Shown: piece after piece, positions 1 to 9,756 of the stretch | Layout: every line of letters starts with the position of its first letter | Position numbering within the stretch: the stretch's first letter is position 1 | Source: Bacillota bacterium | GTDB lineage: Bacteria > Bacillota > Clostridia > Peptostreptococcales > Anaerovoracaceae | NCBI GenBank assembly: GCA_022790955.1 | Contig: JAAVYD010000119.1 | Location: 1-64,000 of the forward strand | Length of the DNA: 64,000 bases | Reading direction: 5' to 3' | The notes under the pieces: model-generated | The model's input: only the letters and a program-made list of their open reading frames with translations | What the model was told of the DNA's origin: nothing | Database searches by the model: none | Position numbers and translations under genes: made by a program

Positions 1-16
1 GGAAGGGGGAATTTAT

Positions 17-604
17 ATGGCATTAGTACCTATGGTCATAGAACAGACTGCCCATGGCGAACGTTCATTTGATATTTATTCGAGATTGCTGAAAGACCGT
101 ATTGTATTTTTGGGGGAGGAAGTAAATGACCACACAGCGAGCTTGATTGTGGCGCAGATGCTTTTCCTGGAATCAGAAGATCCGGAAGCAGATATAAGTT
201 TTTATATAAACAGTCCGGGCGGCTCAGTTACGGCAGGTATGGCTATATACGATACGATGCAGTATGTAAGGCCTGACATTTCTACAATTTGTATCGGCAT
301 GGCTGCAAGTATGGGGGCGTTTCTGCTGTCATCGGGCACTAAGGGAAAGAGATACGCGCTGCCGAATGCCGAGATTATGATTCATCAGCCTCTCGGCGGA
401 ATGCAGGGTCAGGTAGAGGATATGAGAATCCATGCCGAGCGTATGATCAAACTGAAAGGCAGATTAAATAAAATATTGGCTTTAAATACAGGTCAGAAAC
501 TTTCTCAGATAGAAATAGATACAGATCGTGATAATTTCCTTGATCCGGAGGAAGCGTTAAAATACGGTATCATAGATGAAATAATAAGCAGTAAAAAAAA
601 GTAA
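17..604 (+). CDS. clpP: ATP-dependent Clp protease proteolytic subunit ClpP
   Basis: This is the serine peptidase subunit of the Clp protease, a cytoplasmic tetradecameric barrel that degrades proteins unfolded by ClpX or ClpC. The 195-residue length is normal for the family. The catalytic triad is visible at canonical positions: Ser98 in GMAASMGAF, His123 in MIHQPLGG, and an Asp near residue 172 in DTDRDNF. The oxyanion-region NSPGGSV motif is at about residues 65-71. The start ATG follows a GGAAGGGGGA ribosome binding site at the very left edge of the window. clpX follows 105 nt downstream, the usual arrangement in Firmicutes. The upstream neighbour (often tig) is outside the window. Confidence 0.98.
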   Translation: MALVPMVIEQTAHGERSFDIYSRLLKDRIVFLGEEVNDHTASLIVAQMLFLESEDPEADISFYINSPGGSVTAGMAIYDTMQYVRPDISTICIGMAASMGAFLLSSGTKGKRYALPNAEIMIHQPLGGMQGQVEDMRIHAERMIKLKGRLNKILALNTGQKLSQIEIDTDRDNFLDPEEALKYGIIDEIISSKKK

Positions 605-709
605 GCGGAGCCTAAATATTTCTTAAATAACGGTAATGATGAGGGTACTGTTCCAAAGTCAGGGAAATAAAGCAGACCCATACATTGTATAAAGAAAGGT
701 GTAGATAGA

Positions 710-1978
710 ATGGCAAAATTCGACGAGTCAAAGCAGCTGAAATGTTCGTTCTGCGGAAAGACTCATGATCAGGTCCGCCGGCTTGTTGCCGGTCCCGGCG
801 TTTATATCTGTGACGAGTGCATCGCGCTTTGTGAGGATATAATAAGAGAGGAATTTGCAGCAGATGAACGGGCTATGCAGGAAGGTATGGAGCTTCCTAA
901 GCCTAAAGCCATTGCAGAAAGTTTGTCTGAATATGTTATAGGTCAGGAAATGGCAAAGAAAAATCTGGCAGTAGCCGTTTATAATCATTATAAAAGAGTA
1001 AACAGCCAGCCGTTCGATACGGAGGACGAAGTTGAGATACAAAAAAGCAATATTCTCATGATAGGTCCTACCGGTTCAGGCAAGACGCTTTTGGCGCAGA
1101 CTCTGGCTAAAATTATAGACGTGCCGTTCGCCATTGCGGATGCTACGGCAATCACAGAAGCGGGATATGTAGGCGAAGACGTAGAAAATATTCTTTTAAA
1201 ATTAATTCAGGCTGCGGATTTTGATATAGAACGGGCTCAGAAGGGTATAATATATATAGACGAGATAGATAAGATTGCAAGAAAATCGGAAAATGTGTCT
1301 ATAACAAGGGATGTGAGCGGCGAAGGCGTTCAGCAGGCGCTGCTTAAAATACTCGAGGGTACAGTAGCGAGCGTGCCTCCTCAGGGCGGCAGGAAGCACC
1401 CTCATCAGGAATTTATACAGATAGATACTACAAATATCCTGTTTATATGCGGCGGGGCCTTTGACGGAATGGATAAGGTCATCAGCAGAAGGATCGGGGA
1501 ACACACTATCGGTTTTAATTCAGAAATAAAGTCGGTCAAAGAAAACAGCAAGGAACTGCTGGAAAAGATACAGCCGGAAGATCTGTTAAAATACGGTTTA
1601 ATTCCTGAATTTGTAGGAAGACTTCCTCAGCTTGTTACGCTGGAAGAACTTGATACGGATGCACTTGTCAGAATAATTAACGAACCGAAAAACGCGCTTT
1701 TGAAGCAGTACAAGAAGCTTTTCTCAATGGATAACGTGGAACTTGAAGTAGAAGATGATGCTATCGTGAGAATTGCAGAGAAGGCTATCGAAAGGAAAAC
1801 CGGTGCAAGAGGTTTGAGAAGCATAATGGAAAATCTCATGACCGATATCATGTTTGAAATACCTTCCCGCGACGATATTAAAAAATGCATCATTACAAGA
1901 AGCACGGTAGACCAGAACGAAGCGCCGGCGCTTGTACTTGAGGGCGGAGATGACGAAGCAGATTCAAAAGGGGCATAG
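710..1978 (+). CDS. clpX: ATP-dependent Clp protease ATP-binding subunit ClpX
   Basis: This AAA+ unfoldase recognises substrates, unfolds them and feeds them into ClpP. The N-terminal zinc-binding domain has two CxxC pairs (CSFC at residues 12-15 and CDEC near 34-37). Walker A is GPTGSGKT near residue 120, the pore loop is GYVG in TEAGYVGED, Walker B is IIYIDEID near 180, and a sensor/arginine-finger region follows. At 422 residues it matches the family length. The start follows AAAGGTG upstream of ATG. The stop codon lies inside the stem of an intrinsic terminator, so transcription into lon is probably reduced. Confidence 0.98.
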   Translation: MAKFDESKQLKCSFCGKTHDQVRRLVAGPGVYICDECIALCEDIIREEFAADERAMQEGMELPKPKAIAESLSEYVIGQEMAKKNLAVAVYNHYKRVNSQPFDTEDEVEIQKSNILMIGPTGSGKTLLAQTLAKIIDVPFAIADATAITEAGYVGEDVENILLKLIQAADFDIERAQKGIIYIDEIDKIARKSENVSITRDVSGEGVQQALLKILEGTVASVPPQGGRKHPHQEFIQIDTTNILFICGGAFDGMDKVISRRIGEHTIGFNSEIKSVKENSKELLEKIQPEDLLKYGLIPEFVGRLPQLVTLEELDTDALVRIINEPKNALLKQYKKLFSMDNVELEVEDDAIVRIAEKAIERKTGARGLRSIMENLMTDIMFEIPSRDDIKKCIITRSTVDQNEAPALVLEGGDDEADSKGA

Positions 1979-1996
1979 GTTATTATGCCCCTTTTT
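1966..1996 (+). terminator. Intrinsic terminator overlapping the clpX stop codon
   Basis: A perfect 12-bp stem (AAAAGGGGCATA at 1966-1977 pairs with TATGCCCCTTTT at 1984-1995) with a 6-nt loop ends in a T run. The clpX TAG (1976-1978) is partly inside the left arm. The lon ribosome binding site starts only a few bases after the T run. Confidence 0.85.
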
Positions 1997-2016
1997 GTTA
2001 AAGGAGGTTGAAAGCT

Positions 2017-4473
2017 ATGTCAGATAAAGAAAAGACGTCTATCATAAACATAGAGGAAACCGAAGCGGAAAACGAGATAAACAGCGGAATAGATGCGGAG
2101 GGCTTCCCAGAAGAAGATATAGAAGATCTTATACATGTTATGGATATTTCCATGACGAGCATGCCTGTGATCCCATTAAGAGGAATTACTATATTCCCTA
2201 CGATGCTGCTGCATTTTGATGTAGGCAGGGAAAAGTCCGTAGGTGCGCTGGAGCACGCCATGATGACAAATCAGATGATATTTCTCGTGACGCAGAAGAA
2301 TCCGGATACGGATCTTCCCACTCAGGAAGATCTTTACAAAACGGGAACTACGGCGAGAATAAAGCAGATGCTCAGGCTGCCGGGAAATGCTATAAGGGTA
2401 CTTGTGGAAGGTATTTCCAGAGGCAGGATAGTAAATATGCAGCAGGAGGTTCCTTATTTCAGGGCGGATATAGAAACAGTTACAGACGATTTATCCGACG
2501 AGGACAGTATTAAGTCGGAAGCTCTTATGCGGTCTGTTCTAAGTCAGTTTGCAGATTATCTTGAAAATTCTCAGAAACTGTCAAAAGAAATATATCCGGG
2601 AGTAGAAGCTATCGAATCGCCGGGACGCCTTGCCGATGTTATTACATCGAATCTCGATATAAAAACAGAGGATAAGCAGAGTATTCTTGATACTATGAAT
2701 GTGGTTGATCGTCTGGAAAAGGTCAGCGCGTTTATAGTGCGCGAGATCGAGATCATGAAAGTAGAGAATGATATTTCTCAGAAGGTAAAGCAGAAGCTCA
2801 CAGAAAATCAAAAGGAATATTATCTCAGAGAACAGATAAGAACCATACAAAAAGAACTCGGTCAGGATGAAACGATAGAAGAAGAGGTGGATAAGTGGCT
2901 TTCCAAACTTGAAGAACTCAAATTGGAAAAGAGCGTTCACGATAAGATAGAAAAAGAAATGAAAAGGATGCTCAGGCTGCAGCCTTCATCTCCGGATGTT
3001 TCCGTTCTCAGAAGTTATATCGAATGTATTCTCGAACTTCCGTGGAACGAATCTACGAAAGATAAGATAGATATTAAACGCACAAAAAAGATATTAGATG
3101 ACGAACATTACGGGCTTCATAAGGTAAAAGACAGGATACTTGAATACCTGGCTGTAATGAGTCTGTCCAAGGATTTCAAGGGACCGATTCTGTGTCTGGT
3201 AGGACCTCCGGGCGTAGGAAAGACTTCCATTGCGAAGTCTATAGCCAATTCCATGAACAGAAAATTCGTGCGCATGTCTTTAGGCGGCGTTCGGGATGAA
3301 GCTGAGATCAGAGGGCACAGGAGGACGTATGTAGGAGCGATTCCAGGAAGGATCATTACTTCTATAAGAGATGCAGGAGTGAATAATCCGGTATTTCTTT
3401 TTGATGAAATAGATAAAATAGGCGCCGATTACAGAGGCGATCCGGCTTCCGCGCTGCTTGAAGTGTTAGATCCGGAACAGAATAAAGACTTTAAGGATCA
3501 TTATCTCGACGTACCTTTCGATCTTTCCAACGTCCTGTTTGTAACGACTGCAAATACTACGGATACTATTCCAAGACCGCTGCTCGACAGAATGGAAGTC
3601 ATAACTCTTTCGAGTTATACGGAGGAGGAGAAAGTTCAGATTGCAAAATATCATCTTGTTCCTAAGCAGATAAAAGAAAACGGTCTTAAGCCGAATCAGA
3701 TTAATATATCTGAAGGCGCGGTTAGAAATATCGTAAATTACTATACCCGCGAAGCCGGAGTGCGTAATCTGGAAAGAGAGATCGGCAACGTCTGCAGAAA
3801 GACAGCAAGAAAAGTCGTTGAGAGCGGTCCTAAAAATAAAAAGAAATCTTTCAGGATAACTGCGGGAAATCTGCCGTCCTATCTGGGCAAGAAAAAAGCA
3901 TCTTACGATATCCTGGAGGGCGATAACGAAGTCGGTGTGACTACGGGGCTGGCGTGGACTGCGGTAGGCGGCGATACGCTGTTTATAGAAACAAACGTAA
4001 TGAAAGGTTCAGGAAAACTTGTGCTGACGGGACAGATGGGCGACGTTATGCAGGAATCCGCTAAAGCTGCGCTCAGCGTTATCCGCGCAAGAAGCGATGA
4101 ATATAATATATCTGAGGACTTTTATAAGGAAAAGGATATTCATGTTCATATACCTGAGGGCGCGACTCCAAAGGACGGTCCGTCCGCCGGAGTGACAATG
4201 TGCACCTCTATGATTTCCGCGCTTACGGGCATACCCGTGGATAAATATCTCGCTATGACGGGTGAGATTACGCTGCGCGGAAATGTGCTGCCGGTAGGAG
4301 GAATCAAAGAAAAAGTGATCGCCGCTCACAGAGCCGGCGTAAAAACCGTTCTGCTTCCGGAAGAAAATATGAGAGATTTAGATGAGCTTCCATCAAATGT
4401 AAGGAACAGCATGACATTTAAGCCTATGAAAACTATAGATCAGGTGCTTTCCGAAGCGCTTATAAGAGCGTAA
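2017..4473 (+). CDS. lon: ATP-dependent protease La (Lon)
   Basis: Lon is a single-chain AAA+ serine protease that removes damaged and regulatory proteins in the cytoplasm. The order is: N-terminal substrate-binding domain (about residues 45-260, beginning [11 protein letters not shown]), coiled coil, AAA+ module with Walker [10 protein letters not shown] near 395 and Walker [11 protein letters not shown], and C-terminal peptidase with Ser in DGPSAGVTM and Lys in [15 protein letters not shown] (Ser-Lys dyad). I place the start at ATG 2017, because AAAGGAGG at 2000-2007 is 9 nt upstream. A TTG at 2008 is in frame but abuts the ribosome binding site. The product is 818 residues, slightly longer than average because of an acidic N-terminal tail of about 40 residues. 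Confidence 0.97.
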   Translation: MSDKEKTSIINIEETEAENEINSGIDAEGFPEEDIEDLIHVMDISMTSMPVIPLRGITIFPTMLLHFDVGREKSVGALEHAMMTNQMIFLVTQKNPDTDLPTQEDLYKTGTTARIKQMLRLPGNAIRVLVEGISRGRIVNMQQEVPYFRADIETVTDDLSDEDSIKSEALMRSVLSQFADYLENSQKLSKEIYPGVEAIESPGRLADVITSNLDIKTEDKQSILDTMNVVDRLEKVSAFIVREIEIMKVENDISQKVKQKLTENQKEYYLREQIRTIQKELGQDETIEEEVDKWLSKLEELKLEKSVHDKIEKEMKRMLRLQPSSPDVSVLRSYIECILELPWNESTKDKIDIKRTKKILDDEHYGLHKVKDRILEYLAVMSLSKDFKGPILCLVGPPGVGKTSIAKSIANSMNRKFVRMSLGGVRDEAEIRGHRRTYVGAIPGRIITSIRDAGVNNPVFLFDEIDKIGADYRGDPASALLEVLDPEQNKDFKDHYLDVPFDLSNVLFVTTANTTDTIPRPLLDRMEVITLSSYTEEEKVQIAKYHLVPKQIKENGLKPNQINISEGAVRNIVNYYTREAGVRNLEREIGNVCRKTARKVVESGPKNKKKSFRITAGNLPSYLGKKKASYDILEGDNEVGVTTGLAWTAVGGDTLFIETNVMKGSGKLVLTGQMGDVMQESAKAALSVIRARSDEYNISEDFYKEKDIHVHIPEGATPKDGPSAGVTMCTSMISALTGIPVDKYLAMTGEITLRGNVLPVGGIKEKVIAAHRAGVKTVLLPEENMRDLDELPSNVRNSMTFKPMKTIDQVLSEALIRA

Positions 4474-4794
4474 AAATTGTATTCGATCTAATTTTATATC
4501 CGGTTTGAATTAAATCCGTATACAGGCGGCAGGTTTGCGGGATAAGATCGCGGCTGCCGCTTTATGCGGGTATCTGCCATTTAAAATATAAATTATACTA
4601 ATCTTTCATAAAACTATTAAATCGTTTTATGGGGCTGCAGAATGCGGTCCGGCGGCAAAGCCGCCAGGAATGTTGTCGATACTTTTCTTGACGCGCCACA
4701 TGCGCGCGGCGGTGTATTCCGTTATAAAAAGCTTTTTAAAACTTTTATCAAGAATAGTATTAAATATAGCAAAATTTCTTGAAAGGAAAAGCCG
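4474..4794. other. Gene-free spacer lon-engB with GC-rich hairpins
   Basis: No ORF with a convincing start is present. After lon there is a terminator-like stem (GGCGGCAG at 4525-4532 against CTGCCGC at 4554-4560, then TTTA). Around 4630-4720 a GC-rich patch in an AT-rich spacer contains a perfect hairpin, GGCGGC-AAA-GCCGCC at 4651-4665, and a second GC-rich palindromic stretch (GCGCCACATGCGCGC, about 4693-4707). The function is unknown. Confidence 0.5.
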
Positions 4795-5415
4795 ATGAAA
4801 GTTAAAAAAGCGGAATTGACGGCAGTAGCGGTTAGAGAAGAACAGTATCCTTCGGAGGACAAGCCGGAGATAGCGTTTGCAGGGCGGTCAAACGTAGGCA
4901 AATCGTCACTGTTTAATATGCTTGTAGGCAGAAAAAATTTTGCCAGGGTGAGCGGAAGTCCGGGAAAGACGCGCACAATAAATTTTTTTGAAGTAAACGA
5001 CAGCTTCAGATTGGTGGATCTTCCGGGTTATGGTTATGCAAAAATTTCAAAGGCTCAAAGCAGAAGCTGGGGCGAAATGATAGAAAAGTACATGGAGAGC
5101 AGACCGAACCTGATCAAAGTATTTCAGCTTGTAGATATAAGACATGATCCAAGCGTGCAGGATATTCAGATGTATGAATATCTTAAATATTTCGGGCTGG
5201 ACGGGATAGTGGTAGCCACAAAATCGGATAAAATATCCAGAAATGAAATGCAAAAAAAACTCAGCGCTATAAGAAAGATTCTTGGTATGAAATCAGAAGA
5301 TAAATTGATACCTGTATCATCTTTAAAGAAAACAGGCGGAGATATTATACTTGACGAGATAGAAACGCTGATCGAGAGCGCGATGTCCGGCGAGGTTTTA
5401 CAGCATGAAATTTAA
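4795..5415 (+). CDS. engB: Ribosome biogenesis GTP-binding protein EngB/YsxC
   Basis: This is a TRAFAC-class GTPase of the EngB (YihA/YsxC) family, which acts in 50S ribosomal subunit assembly. G1 is GRSNVGKSSL (about residues 31-40), the G2/G3 region contains GKTRTINFFEV and DLPGYGYA (about 77-84), and G4 is TKSD. The 206-residue length is typical. GAAAGGA precedes the ATG. The gene lies downstream of clpP-clpX-lon, a common Firmicutes order. Its last 11 nt overlap the following DUF1232 gene, suggesting translational coupling. Confidence 0.95.
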   Translation: MKVKKAELTAVAVREEQYPSEDKPEIAFAGRSNVGKSSLFNMLVGRKNFARVSGSPGKTRTINFFEVNDSFRLVDLPGYGYAKISKAQSRSWGEMIEKYMESRPNLIKVFQLVDIRHDPSVQDIQMYEYLKYFGLDGIVVATKSDKISRNEMQKKLSAIRKILGMKSEDKLIPVSSLKKTGGDIILDEIETLIESAMSGEVLQHEI

Positions 5416-5755
5416 AGCGTTTTTTACTCTGATCAGGCGTATAAAAGCTATAAAATATTTTCTCAGGGATCCTTCTGTGTCAAAAATAAAGAAATTTATT
5501 ATTATATTTGGTATAATATATTTAGTTTCGCCGATCGACTTGATACCGGCTCCCGTGCTCGGTTTCAGCATAATAGACGATCTGACGCTTTGGGGAATCA
5601 TATTAGCATATTTGAGCAGCGAACTGGATAAATACGAGGTTTCTTCAAAAAATATGGCGGATATCCTTAAGGAAAAAAAGAAATTCAAGGGGAAGACTGT
5701 AATAGAGTCCGAAGGCAGAGAAGTAAAGGATTCCGAAGAAGATAATAAACAATAA
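5405..5755 (+). CDS. YkvA-type DUF1232 small membrane protein
   Basis: This 116-residue protein carries the DUF1232 (YkvA) signature: a hydrophobic segment reading YLVSPIDLIPAPVLGFSIIDDL at about residues 39-60, followed by a second hydrophobic stretch, LTLWGIILAYLSSELDKY. The C-terminal 35 residues are charged and probably cytoplasmic. The start overlaps the end of engB by 11 nt. The molecular function of the family is not established. The strong SPIDLIP motif makes family membership fairly secure. Confidence 0.85.
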   Translation: MKFKAFFTLIRRIKAIKYFLRDPSVSKIKKFIIIFGIIYLVSPIDLIPAPVLGFSIIDDLTLWGIILAYLSSELDKYEVSSKNMADILKEKKKFKGKTVIESEGREVKDSEEDNKQ

Positions 5756-5946
5756 AAATCGTAATTTTGCTGAGTAGATCTGATCATGCCGGATTGATAG
5801 ATTTTTATCAAAAGCATTTGCGTTTTTGTGATTTTGCGATATCATATATTTAGAGCAAAGAACCGAGCGTGTTCAGGTAGATTTATTACGTTAAAACAAA
5901 TTTATACAGAAATATTGCTTAGACATACTAATAGGAGGAGATAAAG

Positions 5947-6495
5947 GTGATAGATGTACCGGGATACGAAATAGGCGGAGTTTTGCTTACGGCTGAAGAG
6001 ATAAAAAAGAGAGTAGAGGAGCTGGGAAAGCAGATATCTGAGGATTATAAAGGCGAGTCCCTTATGGTTATCGGCATTTTAAAGGGATCGTTTATATTTA
6101 TGGCGGATCTTATGAGAGCTATAGATTTAGATGAAGTTACTATGGATTTTATGTCCGTTTCCAGTTACGGAAATTCTACTGAATCTTCCGGAGTAGTTCG
6201 CATAAAAAAAGATACAGACCGGTCGCCTGAAGGACAGAATATACTAATTGTAGAGGATATTATAGATTCGGGAATGACCATGAAATATCTCAGAGATGAA
6301 TATTTCGCCTCAAAGAGAACCAGATCTGTTAAAATCTGCACTCTTTTAGATAAGCCGTCCAGGAGGAAAGCCGATGTGGAGCCGGATTATTGCGGATTTA
6401 CAGTCGACGATAAATTTATAGTAGGCTATGGCCTTGATTATTCTGAGCGTTTCAGGCAGCTTCCTCATATTACATATCTTATAGAGAAAAAATAG
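5947..6495 (+). CDS. hpt: Hypoxanthine phosphoribosyltransferase
   Basis: This type I phosphoribosyltransferase salvages hypoxanthine (and usually guanine) to IMP/GMP with PRPP. The PRPP-binding motif is ILIVEDIIDSGMTM at about residues 98-111. The substrate hood includes MDFMSVSSYG, and a C-terminal purine-binding segment reads DDKFIVGYGLDY. The 182-residue length is normal. Translation starts at GTG, 7 nt after AGGAGGAG. The gene stands alone between spacers of about 190 and 400 nt. Confidence 0.95.
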   Translation: MIDVPGYEIGGVLLTAEEIKKRVEELGKQISEDYKGESLMVIGILKGSFIFMADLMRAIDLDEVTMDFMSVSSYGNSTESSGVVRIKKDTDRSPEGQNILIVEDIIDSGMTMKYLRDEYFASKRTRSVKICTLLDKPSRRKADVEPDYCGFTVDDKFIVGYGLDYSERFRQLPHITYLIEKK

Positions 6496-6900
6496 TAAGA
6501 GGCTGGTCGTTAAACCGCATTATAGTCACTGTACTTGAGAATCGTTAAAAAGGAAGCGAGAGGAAATGTGGTGTGATAAGATTGTTATTATCCGCTTCAA
6601 TACGCTCCTGCGCAGAGCTTTTAATCTTTATTGCTCTGCTGTGCCGTTCCATTTTGTACGTTTACTTCTTTACATTTTAAAAACACAGTTTGTATTATTA
6701 TTTTACTGTGTTTTAACAAAATGGGCGCAGAGGACGCGGGCGGGTTTACTGCCCGTCAAAGACGACAGCGCATCCAACTGCAGTTTACCTGCAGAGCTTT
6801 ATCGATTTTTGAGTGTGTTGACTATATTATAAAGCGGCGGCGCAGGATACAACAGGTGATAATAAATTAATACATTAATAATTTCAAGGAGGAACATATT
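6496..6900. other. Gene-free leader/spacer before pduL with several hairpins
   Basis: Two overlapping short frames here (6566-6832 and 6631-6870) have no ribosome binding site and atypical composition, so I do not call them. A hairpin with arms AAAACACAG (about 6679-6687) and CTGTGTTTT (6705-6713) could be an intrinsic terminator for hpt. Downstream, 6720-6830 is GC-rich and contains an imperfect CGGGC/GCCCG stem and two CTGCAG palindromes, which may be a structured leader of pduL. I do not recognise a known riboswitch. Confidence 0.35.
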
Positions 6901-7473
6901 ATGGGTTATAAAGTACCGGCAGGAATTTCCAACAAACACGTACACGTATCTAAAGAGGATTTTGAAGTGCTTTTCGGCAAAGATTTTGAAATGACTAATT
7001 TTAAAGATCTCTCTCAGCCGGGACAGTTTGCGACAGACCAGAAGGTAGATATAATCGGGCCTCGCGGTACGCTTGCAAATATCAGAATCCTCGGTCCTTA
7101 CAGACCTCAGACTCAGGTAGAACTTTCTGAAACAGATTGCTACACTATCGGTATTCCTATCGATGTAAGAGAATCCGGAAAGTTAGCCGGAACTCCGGGC
7201 TGCACTCTTAAAGGTCCTAACGGTTCCGTTGAACTAAAAGAAGGGGTTATGGTTGCATTAAGACACGTACACCTTTCTGGTCCGCAGGCTGAAGAAGCAG
7301 GCGTTAAAGACGGCGACATCGTAAAGGTTAAATTTGACGGTCCGAGAGGCATAACTTTCGATAACGTGCTGATCAGAGCAGGCGAAAAGCACTATCGCGA
7401 TATGCATCTCGATACTGACGAAGCTAACGCAGCAGGTTTAACTAACGGTCAGGAAGGCGAAATCATAAAGTAA
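6901..7473 (+). CDS. pduL: Phosphate propanoyltransferase (PduL-type phosphotransacylase)
   Basis: PduL interconverts acyl-CoA and acyl phosphate and is structurally unrelated to Pta. The 190-residue protein has two similar halves. Zinc-ligand histidines are visible in SNKHVHVSKED (residues 10-20) and RHVHLSGPQAE (about 121-131), and GPRGTL/GPRGIT motifs recur in the halves. AAGGAGG precedes the ATG. No N-terminal encapsulation peptide is seen and no microcompartment shell genes are nearby, so it is probably the cytosolic form. deoC follows 29 nt downstream. An acetaldehyde to acetyl-CoA to acetyl phosphate route linking both genes is plausible but needs an aldehyde dehydrogenase elsewhere. 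Confidence 0.93.
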   Translation: MGYKVPAGISNKHVHVSKEDFEVLFGKDFEMTNFKDLSQPGQFATDQKVDIIGPRGTLANIRILGPYRPQTQVELSETDCYTIGIPIDVRESGKLAGTPGCTLKGPNGSVELKEGVMVALRHVHLSGPQAEEAGVKDGDIVKVKFDGPRGITFDNVLIRAGEKHYRDMHLDTDEANAAGLTNGQEGEIIK

Positions 7474-7502
7474 GCTGATACATAGAGAAAAGAGAGGCGA
7501 AT

Positions 7503-8150
7503 ATGGAAGAACTAAGCAAGGTTATAGAATACACGAGCGTTAAGAGTACTACTACGGCAGGCGATGTAAGAAGTTTGTGCAAGCAGGCTCTTATAAATAA
7601 ATACAGAGCTGTCTGTGTAAATTCAGGGTTTGTAAGATTCTGCCAAGAAGAATTTAAGAGCAACGATGATGTGTTGATAGTTTCTACAGCAGGTTTTCCT
7701 ACAGGAGGCGGCTCGTTCAACGCTAAAGTTTATGAAGCGATAAAAGCTGCTGAGGAAGGCGCAAGGGAAATTGATTTCGTGCTGAATCTTGGTTTTTTAA
7801 AAGAGCGAAAAGATAAAGAGGTAAGAAACGAGATCAAGCATGCGGTAAGAAATACAAAGGGCCTTGCTGAAGTAAAGATCATTATCGAAGCGCCTCTGCT
7901 TACACAGGAAGAAATAGTAAGAGCTTGCACTATCGCGGTAGAAGAAGGCGCCGCTTATATTAAGACGGCTACGGGATTTAACGGAGAAACTACTGAAGAT
8001 ATGGTAAAACTCATAAGAAAAACTGTAGGAAATAACGCCAAGATTAAGGCAGCGGGCGGCATAAGAGATATGGAAGCCGTTAAAACCATGCTGAAAGCGG
8101 GAGCGGACACCATAGGTACGAGCACTCTTATAAAGTTTGACGAGGCTTAA
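7503..8150 (+). CDS. deoC: Deoxyribose-phosphate aldolase
   Basis: This class I aldolase splits 2-deoxyribose 5-phosphate into acetaldehyde and glyceraldehyde 3-phosphate in deoxynucleoside catabolism. The Schiff-base lysine sits in AAYIKTATGF (about residues 147-156) and a phosphate-binding region follows in IKAAGGIRDMEAV. The start of the barrel reads LCKQALINKYRAVCVNSGFV. The 215-residue length is typical. It is in the same orientation as pduL, only 29 nt downstream, and is followed by an intrinsic terminator, so the two genes probably form an operon. Confidence 0.96.
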   Translation: MEELSKVIEYTSVKSTTTAGDVRSLCKQALINKYRAVCVNSGFVRFCQEEFKSNDDVLIVSTAGFPTGGGSFNAKVYEAIKAAEEGAREIDFVLNLGFLKERKDKEVRNEIKHAVRNTKGLAEVKIIIEAPLLTQEEIVRACTIAVEEGAAYIKTATGFNGETTEDMVKLIRKTVGNNAKIKAAGGIRDMEAVKTMLKAGADTIGTSTLIKFDEA

Positions 8151-8194
8151 TACGCGTCGCGTTTTGTTTCTGAATCTATAAGTTAAATAAAATT

Positions 8195-8227
8195 AAAACC
8201 TCCTGAAAGTTTTTCGGGAGGTTTTTT
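8195..8227 (+). terminator. Intrinsic terminator of pduL-deoC
   Basis: The arms AAAACCTCC (8195-8203) and GGAGGTTTT (8217-8225) pair, extended internally by GAAA/TTTC, and end in TTTTTT. Confidence 0.85.
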
Positions 8228-8564
8228 CATGAATAGATTGATCAAGTAAACAATAAAGCAATATTACGTATATATTCATATTATTTTATATAAATAATTG
8301 TATTAGCTGTTAAATTCACTATGTAAATACAGAAAATACATAAACATAAGTCATAAAATATAAAAATTATATTAAAATATTGCCCGAAAGCATATAAGAA
8401 AATTTTTAGCTTTAGATATTTTTGAAGATTCAAATTTTAAAGCATAATTTCAAATTAAAATTTAAAATTATGCTAATTAAAAGCAAATAAATGTATATTA
8501 TTTCAGGATTTAATGCGGTTTTTATGAAAAATTTTTTTCAGCACATAAAACTAATCTTTAAAGT
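8228..8564. other. AT-rich intergenic spacer
   Basis: This stretch between two convergent terminators is extremely AT-rich and holds no credible ORF, RNA gene or repeat that I can recognise. Confidence 0.5.
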
Positions 8565-8617
8565 AAAAAAACGCTTACAGAAAATCTTATTTCAGGATTT
8601 TTAAGTAAGCGTTTTTT
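8565..8617 (-). terminator. Intrinsic terminator of the thioesterase gene
   Basis: A 13-bp stem is formed by AAAAAACGCTTAC (8565-8577) and GTAAGCGTTTTTT (8605-8617). On the minus strand it follows the thioesterase stop with a T run. It is symmetrical enough to work in both directions. Confidence 0.8.
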
Positions 8618-8657
8618 GTTAGTGTGAATAAAGCTCTGCGTATTGTTTGTGCAGACC

Positions 8658-9143
8658 TTATTTTTTTGATTCGAGTTTCATTATATTTGTAGATGCGGTT
8701 ACTGCAAGTTTTCCTTTGGAATTATAGAGCTGCGCCGATGCATGCATAACTCGTTTGCTGTTAGTTATAATTTTTGCATGTATTGTAACTTTTTGTTCGT
8801 CAGCCGTAATAGGGCGCAGGTAATTTGAAGTCATGTCGACAGTACCTACCGGACTACAGCCGGAAATTACAAATGACATTGAACCGAATACGCAGTCTAT
8901 CATGTATCCGAGAATACCGCCTTGCACATTGTCGACACCATTAAGCTGCCATTCTTTGATAGGAATTTCTACGATCAATTCTTCATTATCTGTATACTCA
9001 ATAAATTCAGGCTCAAGCACTTCTATATCGCCTTTCGGCAACATACCTTTTTCAGCTCTGGAGCCAAGCAGAGCGCGAAGCTGCGATCTGCGCCCTTCTG
9101 CCGTTGTTAAATCCAGTGAAGTATCTACTGGTATAAAAGCCAT
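8658..9143 (-). CDS. PaaI-family hot-dog acyl-CoA thioesterase
   Basis: The 161-residue protein has the hot-dog fold pattern of PaaI/YdiI-type thioesterases: the central helix region NVQGGILGYMIDCVFGSM (about residues 72-89) followed by strands ending VDMTSNYLRPI (about 102-112), then VTIHAKIITNSKRVMHASAQLYNSKGK. The family hydrolyses aromatic or fatty acyl-CoA; the substrate here cannot be told. I choose the start at 9143 (MAFIPVD) because AAAGGAG is 6 nt upstream. An in-frame ATG at 9158 lies before the ribosome binding site. Confidence 0.82.
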   Translation of the reverse strand: MAFIPVDTSLDLTTAEGRRSQLRALLGSRAEKGMLPKGDIEVLEPEFIEYTDNEELIVEIPIKEWQLNGVDNVQGGILGYMIDCVFGSMSFVISGCSPVGTVDMTSNYLRPITADEQKVTIHAKIITNSKRVMHASAQLYNSKGKLAVTASTNIMKLESKK

Positions 9144-9333
9144 ATTTGCTCCTTTCATTTTTAAAAGCTATATTAAGTTTTATTGATTCGGATAACGGAG
9201 CATATATTGCGGAATTGAGTTCGTATATAAAGGCGCCGCTTTGAATTGGCATAAGAAATAACGTGTGTAAAGGTATTTAATGTTTAGAATAAAAATATGA
9301 AACGGATGGGTTGTAAAGTCGTTACATCATTCG

Positions 9334-9576
9334 CTATTCGCTTTTTAATTCTTCGATACAATTAGCGCATACATTCTTGCCGTGAACCGTACGGATATCT
9401 TTTGGATTTCCGCAGAAAACGCAAGCCGGTTCGTATTTTTTCAACATAATAAATTCGTCGTCTACAAAGATTTCTATTGGATCCTTAATATGAATACTGA
9501 GTGTTCTTCTTAATTCGATAGGAAGTACGATTCGCCCTAATTCGTCTACTTTTCTGACTATACCTGTTGCTTTCAC
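9334..9576 (-). CDS. AbrB/SpoVT-type transition-state regulator with zinc-finger tail
   Basis: The N-terminal 45 residues form an AbrB/SpoVT swapped-hairpin DNA-binding domain (GIVRKVDELGRIVLPIELRR). The C-terminus has two CxxC pairs (CVFC and CANC, about residues 52-75) that probably bind zinc. Such 80-residue proteins are common in spore-forming Clostridia and resemble AbrB. Translation starts at GTG 9576, 7 nt after AAAGGAG; the ATG two bases upstream is out of frame. Expected role: regulation of stationary-phase and sporulation genes. Confidence 0.9.
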   Translation of the reverse strand: MKATGIVRKVDELGRIVLPIELRRTLSIHIKDPIEIFVDDEFIMLKKYEPACVFCGNPKDIRTVHGKNVCANCIEELKSE

Positions 9577-9756
9577 ATTCTGCTCCTTTCCGGCTTGAAC
9601 TCTGAAATAGATCTGCAGAGTGTATAATTAGCCTGATAATAAATTTTAAGTTAAGGGAAAATTTGTAATTGAAAACTTGCAAGCTATATCATCTATTCTT
9701 ATATCATTTTAACATAAAATTCATTATATAAAAATACCCTCTTTAGCATTTTATTA

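Noticed and set aside
6566-6870. Two overlapping short plus-strand frames (88 and 79 residues)
   Set aside because: Neither has a ribosome binding site, and they overlap in different frames across hairpin-forming sequence.
8833-9186. Plus-strand frame of 117 residues
   Set aside because: It is antisense to the thioesterase gene and explained by its codon pattern.
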